Shown: positions 15,989-23,378, counted from the stretch's first letter. The stretch: 37,120 nt of DNA from Actinomycetes bacterium (GCA_023431405.1 JAEYVZ010000075.1:1-37120), one strand, 5' to 3'. Notes: generated from the letters alone by a model not told the origin. Made by a program: numbers and translations.

Positions 15989-16282
15989 GTGGAGACCACC
16001 ACCGCATCCGAAGCCACGCCCGCTGGCCACGCCGAGGCTCAGCGCAAGATCGCCAACCGCCTGCGACGCGCTCAGGGCCAGCTCGCCGCCGTGATCGCCG
16101 CGGTCGAATCCGACGCGCCATGCCGCGACGTGGTGCAGCAGCTGTCCGCCGTCTCCAAGGCGCTGGACCGCGCCGGGTTCCTCGTCATCTCGACCGCGCT
16201 CCAGGAGTGCCTCATCGATCCGCGCAGCGGCAAAGACACCTCACCCGAAGAACTGGAGAAGCTCTTCCTCTCGCTCGCCTGA
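15989..16282 (+). CDS. CsoR-family repressor, probable persulfide sensor (CstR-like)
   Basis: A 97-residue all-helical repressor of the CsoR/RcnR/FrmR family (core KIANRLRRAQGQLAAVIAAVE, then CRDVVQQLSAVSKALDRAGFLVIS). Cys45 and Cys74 are 29 residues apart, the spacing of CstR. The copper-ligand His that would lie four residues before the second Cys is Ala70, so it is unlikely to sense copper. With a persulfide dioxygenase and rhodaneses divergent from it, I infer it senses reactive sulfur by cysteine cross-linking. The GTG at 15989 has GAGGAGG upstream. Two palindromic operators lie in the 85-base divergent region. A formaldehyde sensor (FrmR-type) is unlikely given the context. Confidence 0.85.
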   Translation: METTTASEATPAGHAEAQRKIANRLRRAQGQLAAVIAAVESDAPCRDVVQQLSAVSKALDRAGFLVISTALQECLIDPRSGKDTSPEELEKLFLSLA

Positions 16283-16396
16283 GGCGCGGCGTCCATACGG
16301 CATCACTCCCGAACCTGCACGGCATCCGTCGTGCTCCGGCTCGGCAATACCCACGAACCCGCACGGCCTCCGCGTGCGCTCGGCATACCGTCATCG

Positions 16397-16417
16397 GGCC
16401 GCCCCGGTCGGGCGGCC
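16397..16417. terminator. GC-rich hairpin downstream of the CsoR-family gene
   Basis: GGCCGCCC and GGGCGGCC form a perfect 8-bp stem around CGGTC, about 115 bases after the repressor stop. It has no U-tract, so a terminator role is only a possibility. The rest of 16283-16479 shows nothing else I can assign. Confidence 0.3.
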
Positions 16418-16479
16418 GTCCCCCGCACCGCGTGTCGGGGTCGTCGGATTCGCCGGTGGCGCCGTGAGGGGGTCGCAAG

Positions 16480-17280
16480 ATGTCGCTGTCGCGTTCCGAC
16501 GCCGGCGATCCGCGCTCCGAGGAGACGCGGCTGCGGGGGGTGGTGCTCATCGAGGGCGTCTCGGGTGTCGACCTCTCTGCGCACGCGCGACGGCTGGAGG
16601 CGAACCTCGCCGCGAGGGGCGTGCCGGTGCTGTACTGGCCGCCGGCGCACCCGCGCCACCCCGTCGCGTTCGAGAACGTGTCGCTCGTCTCCCACGCGGT
16701 GCTTGCGCACGTGCGCGAGCGTGACCCCGACGCCTGGCATGAGCTGCGCGCGCGGTCTGAGCGCTATCCCGACGGCTGGATCGTCCGTCACACCGACCAG
16801 CTCGACGTGCCCGACGAGATCGCCGATCGGGTGCGGCGCCTCGATGCCTACGACGGCGACGTCACCGCCGATGCGCACGCTCGCGCCGTCGTCGAGAGCT
16901 GGCGACGGTTCGGCGCGCGCACGCCCATGACGGAGGTGCACGTGTGGGAAGGCGTGCTCCTGAGGAGCTCCCACCGGGCGCTCATCGCGCGGTTCGCTCT
17001 CTCGCCTGACGATCTGGGCCGTCACGTACGCGCGCTGCTCGCCGCCGTCCACGCCCATCGCCCCGTCGTGGTGTACCTCGATGACGAGGCCGATGGCCAC
17101 GGCGCAGGGCGAGGCGGGCCCGACCCGGTGACGACGCGCAGACAGCAGGAGCGTGCCCTCTTCCTGGAGCTGCTCCCCACGCTCGGGGTGCCCACGATCG
17201 CGGTGGCGGTCGCGGGTGAAGAACCGGATGCCGTGGGCCGCCGCATCGCCGGGTTCGTCGACGGCGCCCTGCGCGGATGA
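16480..17280 (+). CDS. Unknown protein with degenerate P-loop
   Basis: A 266-residue cytosolic protein. Residues 19-55 read RGVVLIEGVSGVDLSAHARRLEANLAARGVPVLYW, which has the strand-loop-helix layout of a thymidylate-kinase-like P-loop NTPase, but the GxxGxGKS motif has become GVSGVDLSA, without the phosphate-binding lysine. Further conserved-looking pieces are VHVWEGVLLRSSHRALI and PVVVYLDDE. It is therefore probably a nucleotide-kinase relative that has lost, or altered, nucleotide binding. The ATG at 16480 follows GAGGGGGTC. The TetR gene starts about 33 bases downstream with its own promoter. The family name is uncertain. Confidence 0.65.
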   Translation: MSLSRSDAGDPRSEETRLRGVVLIEGVSGVDLSAHARRLEANLAARGVPVLYWPPAHPRHPVAFENVSLVSHAVLAHVRERDPDAWHELRARSERYPDGWIVRHTDQLDVPDEIADRVRRLDAYDGDVTADAHARAVVESWRRFGARTPMTEVHVWEGVLLRSSHRALIARFALSPDDLGRHVRALLAAVHAHRPVVVYLDDEADGHGAGRGGPDPVTTRRQQERALFLELLPTLGVPTIAVAVAGEEPDAVGRRIAGFVDGALRG

Positions 17281-17301
17281 CCGCCGCCCAGCGAGGCCGG
17301 G

Positions 17302-17313
17302 GATAATGATCGG
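17302..17313 (+). promoter_or_regulatory. Leaderless promoter -10 of the TetR gene
   Basis: GATAAT at 17302-17307, six bases, then ATG at 17314. It gives the regulator a promoter separate from the operator-controlled transporter promoter. Confidence 0.45.
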
Positions 17314-17889
17314 ATGCCGAAGATCACCGCCCCCACCGTCGCCGAGCATCGGGCCGCGCAGCGCGCGGCGCTGCTGGCGGCCGGGGAGGCGGTGATCGAC
17401 GAGGCGGGACTGGCCGGGTTCACGCCGCGGAGCGTCTGCGAGCGGGCGGGCATGTCGCGCTCGAGCTTCTACGACTACTTCCCCTCGAAAGACGACCTGC
17501 TGGTGGCCATCGCGATCGCGGCCATCGAGAGCTGGGATGCCGAGATGGAGGAGGCGCTGGCCGCGGTGGAGCCGGGGCTCGCAGAGCTGCGGGCCTACGT
17601 CGAGGCGACGATGGTGATGACCGCCGACGGAAAGCACACCCTGGCATCCGTTCTTCGGGAGGCTGATCTCAGCCCGAGCAGGATGGACGATCTCATGGCG
17701 CTGCACGACGCGCTGCTCAAGCCGATCGCGCGCGTGCTCGACCATCTGGGCGTCGATGCCTCACCGCAGTCGGTGATGCTCGTGCAGGGGGTGCTCGGCG
17801 CCGGCGTGCAGCTGGTGTCGCAGGGGAGGGATCCGCAGGCGGTGGCGGACGACGTGAATCGACTGCTCACGCGGGGGCTGCTCGGCTGA
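17314..17889 (+). CDS. TetR-family regulator of the adjacent ABC transporter
   Basis: A 191-residue TetR-type repressor. The helix-turn-helix region spans about residues 15-60: RAALLAAGEAVIDEAGLAGFTPRSVCERAGMSRSSFYDYFPSKDDLL. The C-terminal helices form a ligand/dimer domain with no recognisable ligand signature. It lies just upstream of, and in the same direction as, an FtsX-type permease and its ATPase. A 21-base imperfect palindrome sits in the 113-base gap between them. This gene order and operator are typical of TetR-controlled MacB-like exporters in actinobacteria. The effector is unknown. Confidence 0.9.
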   Translation: MPKITAPTVAEHRAAQRAALLAAGEAVIDEAGLAGFTPRSVCERAGMSRSSFYDYFPSKDDLLVAIAIAAIESWDAEMEEALAAVEPGLAELRAYVEATMVMTADGKHTLASVLREADLSPSRMDDLMALHDALLKPIARVLDHLGVDASPQSVMLVQGVLGAGVQLVSQGRDPQAVADDVNRLLTRGLLG

Positions 17890-17930
17890 CGCGGCGGTCC
17901 GGGCGGGCGTCGATTTGGCGCCGAGGTGCT

Positions 17931-17951
17931 TTAGTGACAGACTGTCGGTAA
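17931..17951. promoter_or_regulatory. TetR operator upstream of the FtsX-type permease
   Basis: TTA-nn-GACAG-A-CTGTC-nn-TAA, an inverted repeat centred on 17941 with two mismatched pairs. It lies about 60 bases before the permease start and overlaps the likely promoter. A second inverted repeat, GCCGAC/GTCGGC around five bases, follows at 17955-17971 and could be another site or a leader hairpin. Confidence 0.6.
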
Positions 17952-18002
17952 CATGCCGACGCCCTGTCGGCAACTCTTGCCCTCCCCCTCTGAAAGCTGC
18001 TC

Positions 18003-19145
18003 ATGTTCCTTGCGCTGCGCGAACTGCGGTTCGCTCGCGGCCGGTTCGCGCTGATGGGCACGGTGATCGCGCTGATCTCCGTGCTCGTCGTCCTGCTCTC
18101 CGGCCTCTCATCCGGGCTCGTCAACGACGGTGTCTCCGGACTCAAATCGATGCGCGCCACGGCGTTCGCCTTCAACGAAGGCACGATGACCGACAACGCG
18201 TTCAGCCGCTCCGTGATCGACGGCGACCAGCTGGCGACCTGGCAGCAGGCCGATGGTGTCGCTGCTGCTGAGCCGATGGGCGTCAACATCGTCAATGGCG
18301 TCGCGGACGACGACACCCAGATCGACCTCACGCTCTTCGGCGTCGAACCCGAAGGCTTCCTCTCGCCCGAGGTGTCGTCCGGCGAGGGTCTCGGCCGCGT
18401 CGACGGCATCGTCGTCTCAGAGTCGCTGCGCGGCAACGGCGTCGAGCTCGGCAGCGTCGTCACCCTCGATCGCACCGAGGTCGAGTTCACCGTCGTCGGC
18501 TTCACCGAGGGTCAGGCGACCTTCGGGCACGTCGACGTCGCCTATCTGCCCGTCGACACGTGGCGGCTCATGGCCGCCGGCCTTGCCGAGCCGGGGGCAC
18601 CCACCCAGGCCCAGATCTCGGAGATGGACTTCCCGTACGCGAGCGTCGTCGCGCTCCTGGCCGAGCCGGGCGCCGAGATCGACACCGAGGCGATCGACGC
18701 GGCCGCCGAGACGAAGACCATGTCGCTCACGGAGGCCTTCAACGCCTCGCCCGGCTACGAGGCCGAGACCCTGACGCTCAGCATGATCCAGGTGTTCCTC
18801 TACATCATCTGCGCACTCGTCGTCGGCGCGTTCTTCATGGTGTGGACGATCCAGCGCAGCCACGACCTCGCCGTGCTCCGCGCCACCGGCGCCTCCAGCG
18901 CCTACCTCGTGCGCGACAGCCTCGCGCAGGCCGCGATCCTCCTCGTCGGCTTCACCGCCCTGGGCGTCGCTGCCGGCGTCGGCATGGGCGCCGCGATGCC
19001 GGATGCCATGCCCTTCGACCTCGAGGTCGCACCGATCGTCACGGCATCCCTGCTCACGGTCGGACTCGGCATGGTCGGCGCGGCCGTCTCCGTGCTCCGC
19101 ATCACCCGCATCGACCCGCTTCGCGCCCTGGGAGGACAGCGATGA
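18003..19145 (+). CDS. ABC transporter permease, FtsX/MacB type
   Basis: A 380-residue permease with the FtsX-like layout. It has one N-terminal membrane helix (residues about 17-40, ALMGTVIALISVLVVLLSGL), then a periplasmic-type domain of about 210 residues (40-255), then three C-terminal helices at about 260-285, 305-335 and 345-370. The C-terminal block shows FFMVWTIQRSHDLAVLRATGASSAYLVRDSL, the coupling segment of the family. Such permeases use ATP mechanically to export lipids, peptides or drugs. Its stop overlaps the ATPase start (ATGA at 19142), so the two form one unit. The start at 18003 has only a weak ribosome site. Control by the TetR gene upstream is inferred from the operator at 17931. 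Confidence 0.9.
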   Translation: MFLALRELRFARGRFALMGTVIALISVLVVLLSGLSSGLVNDGVSGLKSMRATAFAFNEGTMTDNAFSRSVIDGDQLATWQQADGVAAAEPMGVNIVNGVADDDTQIDLTLFGVEPEGFLSPEVSSGEGLGRVDGIVVSESLRGNGVELGSVVTLDRTEVEFTVVGFTEGQATFGHVDVAYLPVDTWRLMAAGLAEPGAPTQAQISEMDFPYASVVALLAEPGAEIDTEAIDAAAETKTMSLTEAFNASPGYEAETLTLSMIQVFLYIICALVVGAFFMVWTIQRSHDLAVLRATGASSAYLVRDSLAQAAILLVGFTALGVAAGVGMGAAMPDAMPFDLEVAPIVTASLLTVGLGMVGAAVSVLRITRIDPLRALGGQR

Positions 19146-19831
19146 CCACCGAACAGACACCCGCCCTCGAGATCGTCGAGGCCACCCTCGAACTCGGTGA
19201 CGGCGACTCGCGTGTGCGCGCGCTCGACGCGGTCTCCCTCACGGTGTTGCCCGGCGAGTTCGTCGCGATCGTCGGCCCGTCGGGCTCCGGCAAGTCGTCG
19301 CTGCTGGCAGCGGCCGGCGCGATGACCACGCCCGACAGCGGGGTCGTGCGCGTCCACGGCACCGATCTCGCGTCGCTCTCGCGCCGGGCCGCCACGCGGT
19401 TCCGCCTCGAGAACATCGGCTTCGTGTTCCAGTCGGGCAACCTGCTCCCGTCTCTGACCGCGGCGGACCAGCTGCGGCTGGCGGGCCGGCTGGCCGGGCG
19501 CCGCGCGGTGGATGCCGCCGGCCTCCTGCAGTCGGTCGGCATGTCGCACCGAGCGGGGCACCGGCCGGGGCAGCTCTCCGGCGGCGAACGCCAGCGCGTC
19601 GGCATCGCCCGTGCCCTCGTCAACGACCCCACCCTGCTGCTGGTCGATGAGCCCACCGCGGCGCTCGATCGTCGTCGCAGCCATGAGGTCGTCGAGCTCC
19701 TGGCCGACCGTGCCCATTCCTCGGGTGTCGCGGTGGTCATGGTCACGCACGACCACGATGTGCTCGCGCACTGCGACCGGGTGATGGAGATGATCGACGG
19801 TCGCCTGGCCGCTCCCGCCCTCGTGCACTGA
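19142..19831 (+). CDS. ABC transporter ATPase, LolD/MacB type
   Basis: A 229-residue nucleotide-binding subunit. It has Walker A GPSGSGKSS (residues 45-53), Q-loop FQSGNLLPSLTAADQLRLAG, signature LSGGERQRVGIARALVNDP, Walker B LLLVDEPTAALD and the H-loop VTHDHD. It belongs to the LolD/FtsE/MacB group that pairs with FtsX-type permeases. Start at ATG 19142 by four-base overlap with the permease; the longer upstream frame is antisense-like shadow of the permease. About 50 bases after its stop is a perfect 28-bp palindrome that may end the transcript. Confidence 0.93.
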   Translation: MTTEQTPALEIVEATLELGDGDSRVRALDAVSLTVLPGEFVAIVGPSGSGKSSLLAAAGAMTTPDSGVVRVHGTDLASLSRRAATRFRLENIGFVFQSGNLLPSLTAADQLRLAGRLAGRRAVDAAGLLQSVGMSHRAGHRPGQLSGGERQRVGIARALVNDPTLLLVDEPTAALDRRRSHEVVELLADRAHSSGVAVVMVTHDHDVLAHCDRVMEMIDGRLAAPALVH

Positions 19832-19884
19832 TCGCCGCCGGCGCCCGTACGGACCGTCGAGTACCGCGGTCTCGATAAGGTGCT

Positions 19885-19912
19885 GAGGGAGCGTCGACGT
19901 CGACGCTCCCTC
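19885..19912. terminator. Perfect 28-bp palindrome after the ABC transporter genes
   Basis: GAGGGAGCGTCGAC and its exact complement are adjacent, without a spacer, centred between 19898 and 19899. As RNA it could form a strong hairpin between the ATPase and the enoyl-CoA hydratase-like gene. There is no following T-run, so it may be a Rho-independent-like terminator without a U-tract or a dyad operator 17 bases before the next start. Confidence 0.45.
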
Positions 19913-19929
19913 GCACCCGGAAGGTCCGT

Positions 19930-20604
19930 ATGAGCATCGCGACGATCACGATCAGCAACCCGGCGGGCGAAGGCAATCTCCTGAACCCCGATGTCATCGC
20001 AGGGCTCGTCGACGAGCTGACGCGCGCGGACGCCGACGCCGGGGTGACCGGCATCGTGCTCACCGGCGCGGGCGACGTATTCTGCAGCGGCCTCGACATC
20101 CCCGCCATCCAGGCAGGGGGAGACCCCGTCGCCTTCGCCACCGCGCTGGCAGGCCTCCTCCGCCTCCTCCCCACCCTGGGCACGCCGATCGCCGCGGCCG
20201 TCAACGGCGATGCCGTGGCATCCGGAGCGGCGCTGGTCGCGGCCGTCGACTACGCGGTGGCGGTGCCGCACGCGCGCATCGGCACACGGGAGGTCTCGGT
20301 GGGGATCTGGCCCATGGTCGCGCAAGTGCCGATCATCCACCGCCTGGGCCCCCGCTGGGCCATGGAGAACATCGGGTCGGGGGAGCCGTTCGACGTCGCA
20401 CGCGCGCGCGAGGTCGGCCTGATCAATGAGATCGCCGAGCAGCAGGCGCTTCTGCCGGCCGTGTCGACCTGGCTGGCGAAGGCCGCTCGGGCCGGTGCGA
20501 TCGCCCGCGTCGGGCGCCCGGCGTTCCACCGCTTCGCCGAGATGGGCTACGACGAGGCGCTGGACGCCTCGGTGCAGCTGTTCGCCGACATGAACCGGAG
20601 CTGA
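19930..20604 (+). CDS. Enoyl-CoA hydratase/isomerase family protein
   Basis: A 224-residue crotonase-fold protein. It begins ATITISNP, with GIVLTGAGDVFCSGLDIPAI (residues about 42-61, first oxyanion-hole strand), PIAAAVNGDAVASGAALVAAVDYAVAV (second oxyanion region) and GTREVSVGIWPM. It is shorter than the usual 255-270 residues at the C-terminus. The usual GGG of the second oxyanion-hole motif is GDAVASGA, and the catalytic Glu positions are not clearly present, so the activity (hydratase, isomerase or other) cannot be assigned. The start at 19930 follows GGAAGG. It stands alone between the ABC genes and a small membrane protein. Confidence 0.85.
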   Translation: MSIATITISNPAGEGNLLNPDVIAGLVDELTRADADAGVTGIVLTGAGDVFCSGLDIPAIQAGGDPVAFATALAGLLRLLPTLGTPIAAAVNGDAVASGAALVAAVDYAVAVPHARIGTREVSVGIWPMVAQVPIIHRLGPRWAMENIGSGEPFDVARAREVGLINEIAEQQALLPAVSTWLAKAARAGAIARVGRPAFHRFAEMGYDEALDASVQLFADMNRS

Positions 20605-20661
20605 CCTCCCGCGAGTGGATGTCCCCCGAATTGCCGACTGTGGAACGTCGTCGTCGGTTGT

Positions 20662-20674
20662 TAGCGTCGAGCGC
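20662..20674 (+). promoter_or_regulatory. Leaderless promoter -10 of the 20675 gene
   Basis: TAGCGT at 20662-20667, seven bases, then ATG at 20675; no Shine-Dalgarno sequence. Confidence 0.45.
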
Positions 20675-21001
20675 ATGACCACCACAGAAACCCCGGCGAT
20701 CACGCATGCCTCCGGACAACGGCTCGGCATCGCGGCGCTGGCGCTGGCGATCGCCACCCCGGTCGCCGCGGTCGTCGCCTGGATCTGGGCCGCGGTCGCT
20801 CCGGGCATCCCCTCGCTGAACGCCGTGATGGTGGCGCTGATCACGGTCTCCACGATCGCCGGCCTGGCAGTCGTCACAGGGATCGTCTCGCTGCTGCGTT
20901 CCAAGCCGAACAGCCTGGCCAAGCTCTCCCTGATCCTGGTCGCAGCGACCGGCATCGTGCTGTTCCTGCTGGTCGTTCCGCCCTCGAGCTGGAACATCTG
21001 A
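20675..21001 (+). CDS. Small membrane protein, unknown function
   Basis: A 108-residue protein with a short polar N-terminus (MTTTETPAITHASGQR) and three hydrophobic segments at about residues 17-40, 46-70 and 80-102, ending PPSSWNI. It is likely a three-pass inner-membrane protein. I do not recognise a family. It is converging with the aminotransferase gene, with 35 bases between stops. A clear leaderless -10 element supports the start at 20675. Confidence 0.7.
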   Translation: MTTTETPAITHASGQRLGIAALALAIATPVAAVVAWIWAAVAPGIPSLNAVMVALITVSTIAGLAVVTGIVSLLRSKPNSLAKLSLILVAATGIVLFLLVVPPSSWNI

Positions 21002-21036
21002 GCGCGCGAAACCCCGGCGGGCAGACGCGCTGAGAT

Positions 21037-22422
21037 CTAGAGGAGGTTGCCCGCCTCGGTGAGGACGCTCCGGAGGATCTGCTCGATCTCCTCGAACTCC
21101 TTCGGGCCGATCGTCAGCGGCGGCGCCAGCTGCACGACAGGATCGCCCCGGTCGTCGGCGCGGCAGTACAGGCCGGCGTCGTAGAGCGCGGTCGAGAGGA
21201 ACCCGCGCAGCAGGCGCTCCGACTCGTCCTCGTTGAACGTCTCCTTCGTGGCCTTGTCCTTGACGAGCTCGATGCCGAAGAAGTAACCGTCGCCGCGCAC
21301 ATCGCCGACGATCGGAAGGTCGGTGAGCCGCTCGAGGGTCGACCGGAACACGGGGGAGTTCTCGCGCACGTTCTGCAGGAGGCCCTCCTCCTCGAAGATG
21401 TCGAGGTTCGCCAGCGCGACGGCGGATGCCACGGGGTGCCCCGCGAAGGTGTAGCCGTGGGGGAACGACACGTCGCCCTTCGAGAAGGGCTCGTAGATGC
21501 GGTCGCTCACCATCGTGCCGCCGAGGGGGACGTAGCCGCTGGTGGCGGCCTTCGCGAAGGTGATCATGTCGGGCTCGTAGCCGTAGGCGTCGCAGGCGAA
21601 GTACTCGCCGATGCGTCCGAACGCGCAGATGACCTCGTCGCTGACGAGCAGCACGTCATAGCGGTCGCAGATCTCCCGCACCCGCTGGAAGTATCCCGGA
21701 GGCGGCGGGAAGCAGCCCCCGGAGTTCTGCACGGGCTCGAGGAACACCGCGGCGACGGTCTCCGGTCCCTCGAACTGGATCATCTCCTCGATGCGGTCGG
21801 CGGCCCACACGCCGAACTCCTCGGGAGTGCTGCCCGTGAAGCCCTGTTCGCCGGCGCGGTAGTAGTTCGTGTTGGGTACGCGGAAGCCGCCCGGGGTGAC
21901 CGGCTCGAACATCGACTTCATCCCGGGCAGTCCCGTGATGGCCAGGGCCCCCTGCGGCGTGCCGTGATAGGCGATGAATCGCGAGATGACCTTGTGCTTC
22001 GTGGGCTTCCCCTGCAGCTTCCAGTAGTGCTTGGCGAGCTTGAACGCCGTCTCGACGGCCTCGCCCCCGCCCGTCGAGAAGAACACGTGATTGAGGTCGC
22101 CGGGTGCGAGGTCGGCCAGCCGGTCGGCGAGTTCGATCGCCGCCGGGTGGGCGTACGACCAGATGGGGAAGAACGCGAGCTGCTCCGCCTGCCGGGCGGC
22201 CGTCTCGGCGAGCACGCGGCGGCCGTGGCCGGCGTTGACGACGAACAGGCCCGACAGGCCGTCGATGTACCGCTTGCCCGCGGCATCCCAGACGTGATGG
22301 CCTTCGCCGCGCGTGATGATCGGGACGCCGCGCTCCATCGTCGACTGACGAGAGAAATGCATCCACAGGTGGTCTTTCGCCATCTGCTGGAGCTCTGCTT
22401 CGGATCGCTGCGTGGTCGACAT
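21037..22422 (-). CDS. Class III PLP-dependent aminotransferase
   Basis: A 461-residue fold-type I aminotransferase of the omega-amino acid group (annotated in relatives as aspartate aminotransferase family, beta-alanine:pyruvate, GABA or putrescine transaminase). Visible are HVWDAAGKRYIDGLSGL, FFSTGGGEAVETAFKLAKHYW (phosphate loop), VISRFIAYHGTPQGAL, AVFLEPVQNSGG, LLVSDEVICAFGRIG (cofactor Asp) and MITFAKAATSGYVPLGG with the PLP-binding Lys291. The ATG at 22422 follows GGAGGGG. A -10-like TAGGTT at 22451-22446 and two direct repeats further upstream suggest activated expression. Its neighbours are an SDR and an APC permease, so an amine or amino-acid catabolic role is likely. The donor substrate is unknown. 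Confidence 0.93.
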   Translation of the reverse strand: MSTTQRSEAELQQMAKDHLWMHFSRQSTMERGVPIITRGEGHHVWDAAGKRYIDGLSGLFVVNAGHGRRVLAETAARQAEQLAFFPIWSYAHPAAIELADRLADLAPGDLNHVFFSTGGGEAVETAFKLAKHYWKLQGKPTKHKVISRFIAYHGTPQGALAITGLPGMKSMFEPVTPGGFRVPNTNYYRAGEQGFTGSTPEEFGVWAADRIEEMIQFEGPETVAAVFLEPVQNSGGCFPPPPGYFQRVREICDRYDVLLVSDEVICAFGRIGEYFACDAYGYEPDMITFAKAATSGYVPLGGTMVSDRIYEPFSKGDVSFPHGYTFAGHPVASAVALANLDIFEEEGLLQNVRENSPVFRSTLERLTDLPIVGDVRGDGYFFGIELVKDKATKETFNEDESERLLRGFLSTALYDAGLYCRADDRGDPVVQLAPPLTIGPKEFEEIEQILRSVLTEAGNLL

Positions 22423-22445
22423 GGAACCCCTCCTCGATTGTCTCG

Positions 22446-22451
22446 AACCTA
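22446..22451 (-). promoter_or_regulatory. Putative -10 of the aminotransferase gene
   Basis: TAGGTT on the minus strand, giving a transcript start near 22439 and a leader of about 17 bases that includes the GGAGGGG ribosome site. Confidence 0.35.
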
Positions 22452-22484
22452 CTGCGAGCGGCTCGTCGCCGCTTCTCCCTGCGC

Positions 22485-22519
22485 CGGGAAATCGAACGAC
22501 GCGTCGGGAAATCGCACGA
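22485..22519. repeat. Direct repeat, possible activator site
   Basis: CGGGAAATCGAACGA at 22485-22499 and CGGGAAATCGCACGA at 22505-22519 differ at one base and are offset by exactly 20 bases, two helical turns. They lie upstream of the aminotransferase promoter on its far side, a position expected for an activator; no regulator gene is adjacent. Confidence 0.45.
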
Positions 22520-22594
22520 TCTGCGCGGACCGTCGCTCGCGGCGCACACTCCGTGCGGGCCGGGCGGCCGGGTGGTCGGGCGGACCGGAGGGGG

Positions 22595-22642
22595 CGCGGA
22601 TGCGCGGATGGGCGGAGGCGTGGATGGGAGGATGGGCGGATG
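22595..22642 (+). repeat. Six imperfect 8-bp tandem repeats ending in the SDR start codon
   Basis: Units CGCGGATG, CGCGGATG, GGCGGAGG, CGTGGATG, GGAGGATG and GGCGGATG follow one another without gaps. The last three bases are the ATG start at 22640. Five of six units contain ATG, and units 3 and 5 contain GGAG(G), so the tract supplies both the ribosome site and alternative starts in other frames. Confidence 0.85.
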
Positions 22643-23341
22643 ACCCGCACGCATCTGCTCACCGGCGCCGGCTCCGGCATCGGCGCCGCCCTGGCCCGTC
22701 GCCTCTCCTCACGTGGCGATCACCTCATCGTCGTGGCGCGCGACGCGCGGCGCGCACAGGAGCTTGCCGCAGAGCTCCCCGGCAGCGTGGCGATCGTCGC
22801 CGACCTCGCCGACCCGGGCTCGCTCGAGGGTGCACTGGCGGATGCCGCAGACCGGCTGCCCGCCGCGATCGACTCGGTCGTGCACGCCGCCGGCATCGTC
22901 GACCTCGGCGAGGTCGCCGACCTGCCGCTCGCGGCATGGACATCGCAGCTCACCGTCAACCTCGTCGCTCCCGCCGAGCTCACCCGCCTCCTTCTGCCGC
23001 GCGTGCGCGCCGCCCGCGGTCAGGTGCTCTTCGTCAACTCGGGGGCGGGACTCACCGCGCACCCCGAGTGGGGGGCCTATGCCGCCAGCAAGCACGGACT
23101 GCGCGCGCTCGCCGATGCGCTCCGTGGCGAGGAGGCACGACACGGCGTGCGGGTGACGAGCGTGTACCCGGGCCGCACCGCGACCCCGATGCAGGTGCGC
23201 GTTCACGAGCAGGAAGGCGCCCCGTACGACCCGTCGCGGTTCATCGACGCCGAATCGGTGGCGACGGCCATCCTCACGGCGCTCGACGCGACCCCCGACG
23301 CGACCCTCACCGACATCACCGTGCGACCGGGCCCGCGGTGA
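22640..23341 (+). CDS. Short-chain dehydrogenase/reductase (SDR)
   Basis: A 233-residue classical SDR. The cofactor loop TGAGSGIG spans residues 8-15, VADLADP follows the third strand, HAAG is present, the catalytic Ser lies in VNSGAG, and YAASK gives Tyr147 and Lys151. VYPGRTATPM is the substrate-side loop. The N-terminal charge pattern (VARDARR) suggests NADP(H) preference. It is slightly short but complete. The start is fixed by the domain beginning directly at ATG 22640, inside an 8-bp repeat tract. It is divergent from the aminotransferase and is followed 85 bases later by the APC permease, so an oxidoreductive step in the same catabolic route is possible but not shown. Confidence 0.92.
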   Translation: MTRTHLLTGAGSGIGAALARRLSSRGDHLIVVARDARRAQELAAELPGSVAIVADLADPGSLEGALADAADRLPAAIDSVVHAAGIVDLGEVADLPLAAWTSQLTVNLVAPAELTRLLLPRVRAARGQVLFVNSGAGLTAHPEWGAYAASKHGLRALADALRGEEARHGVRVTSVYPGRTATPMQVRVHEQEGAPYDPSRFIDAESVATAILTALDATPDATLTDITVRPGPR

Positions 23342-23372
23342 GCCCCTCCTCCTGACGATCCCCGGGATGCAA

Positions 23373-23378
23373 TAGTCT
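23373..23378 (+). promoter_or_regulatory. Putative -10 of the APC permease gene
   Basis: TAGTCT, 48 bases before the permease ATG. The leader contains a short GCTGC/GCAGC hairpin and a good AGGAGG ribosome site. Confidence 0.4.

Noticed and set aside
14281..16467. Plus-strand ORF of 728 codons opposite the sulfur operon
   Set aside because: It is the antisense shadow of the MBL/rhodanese gene and crosses the operators and the CsoR-family gene.
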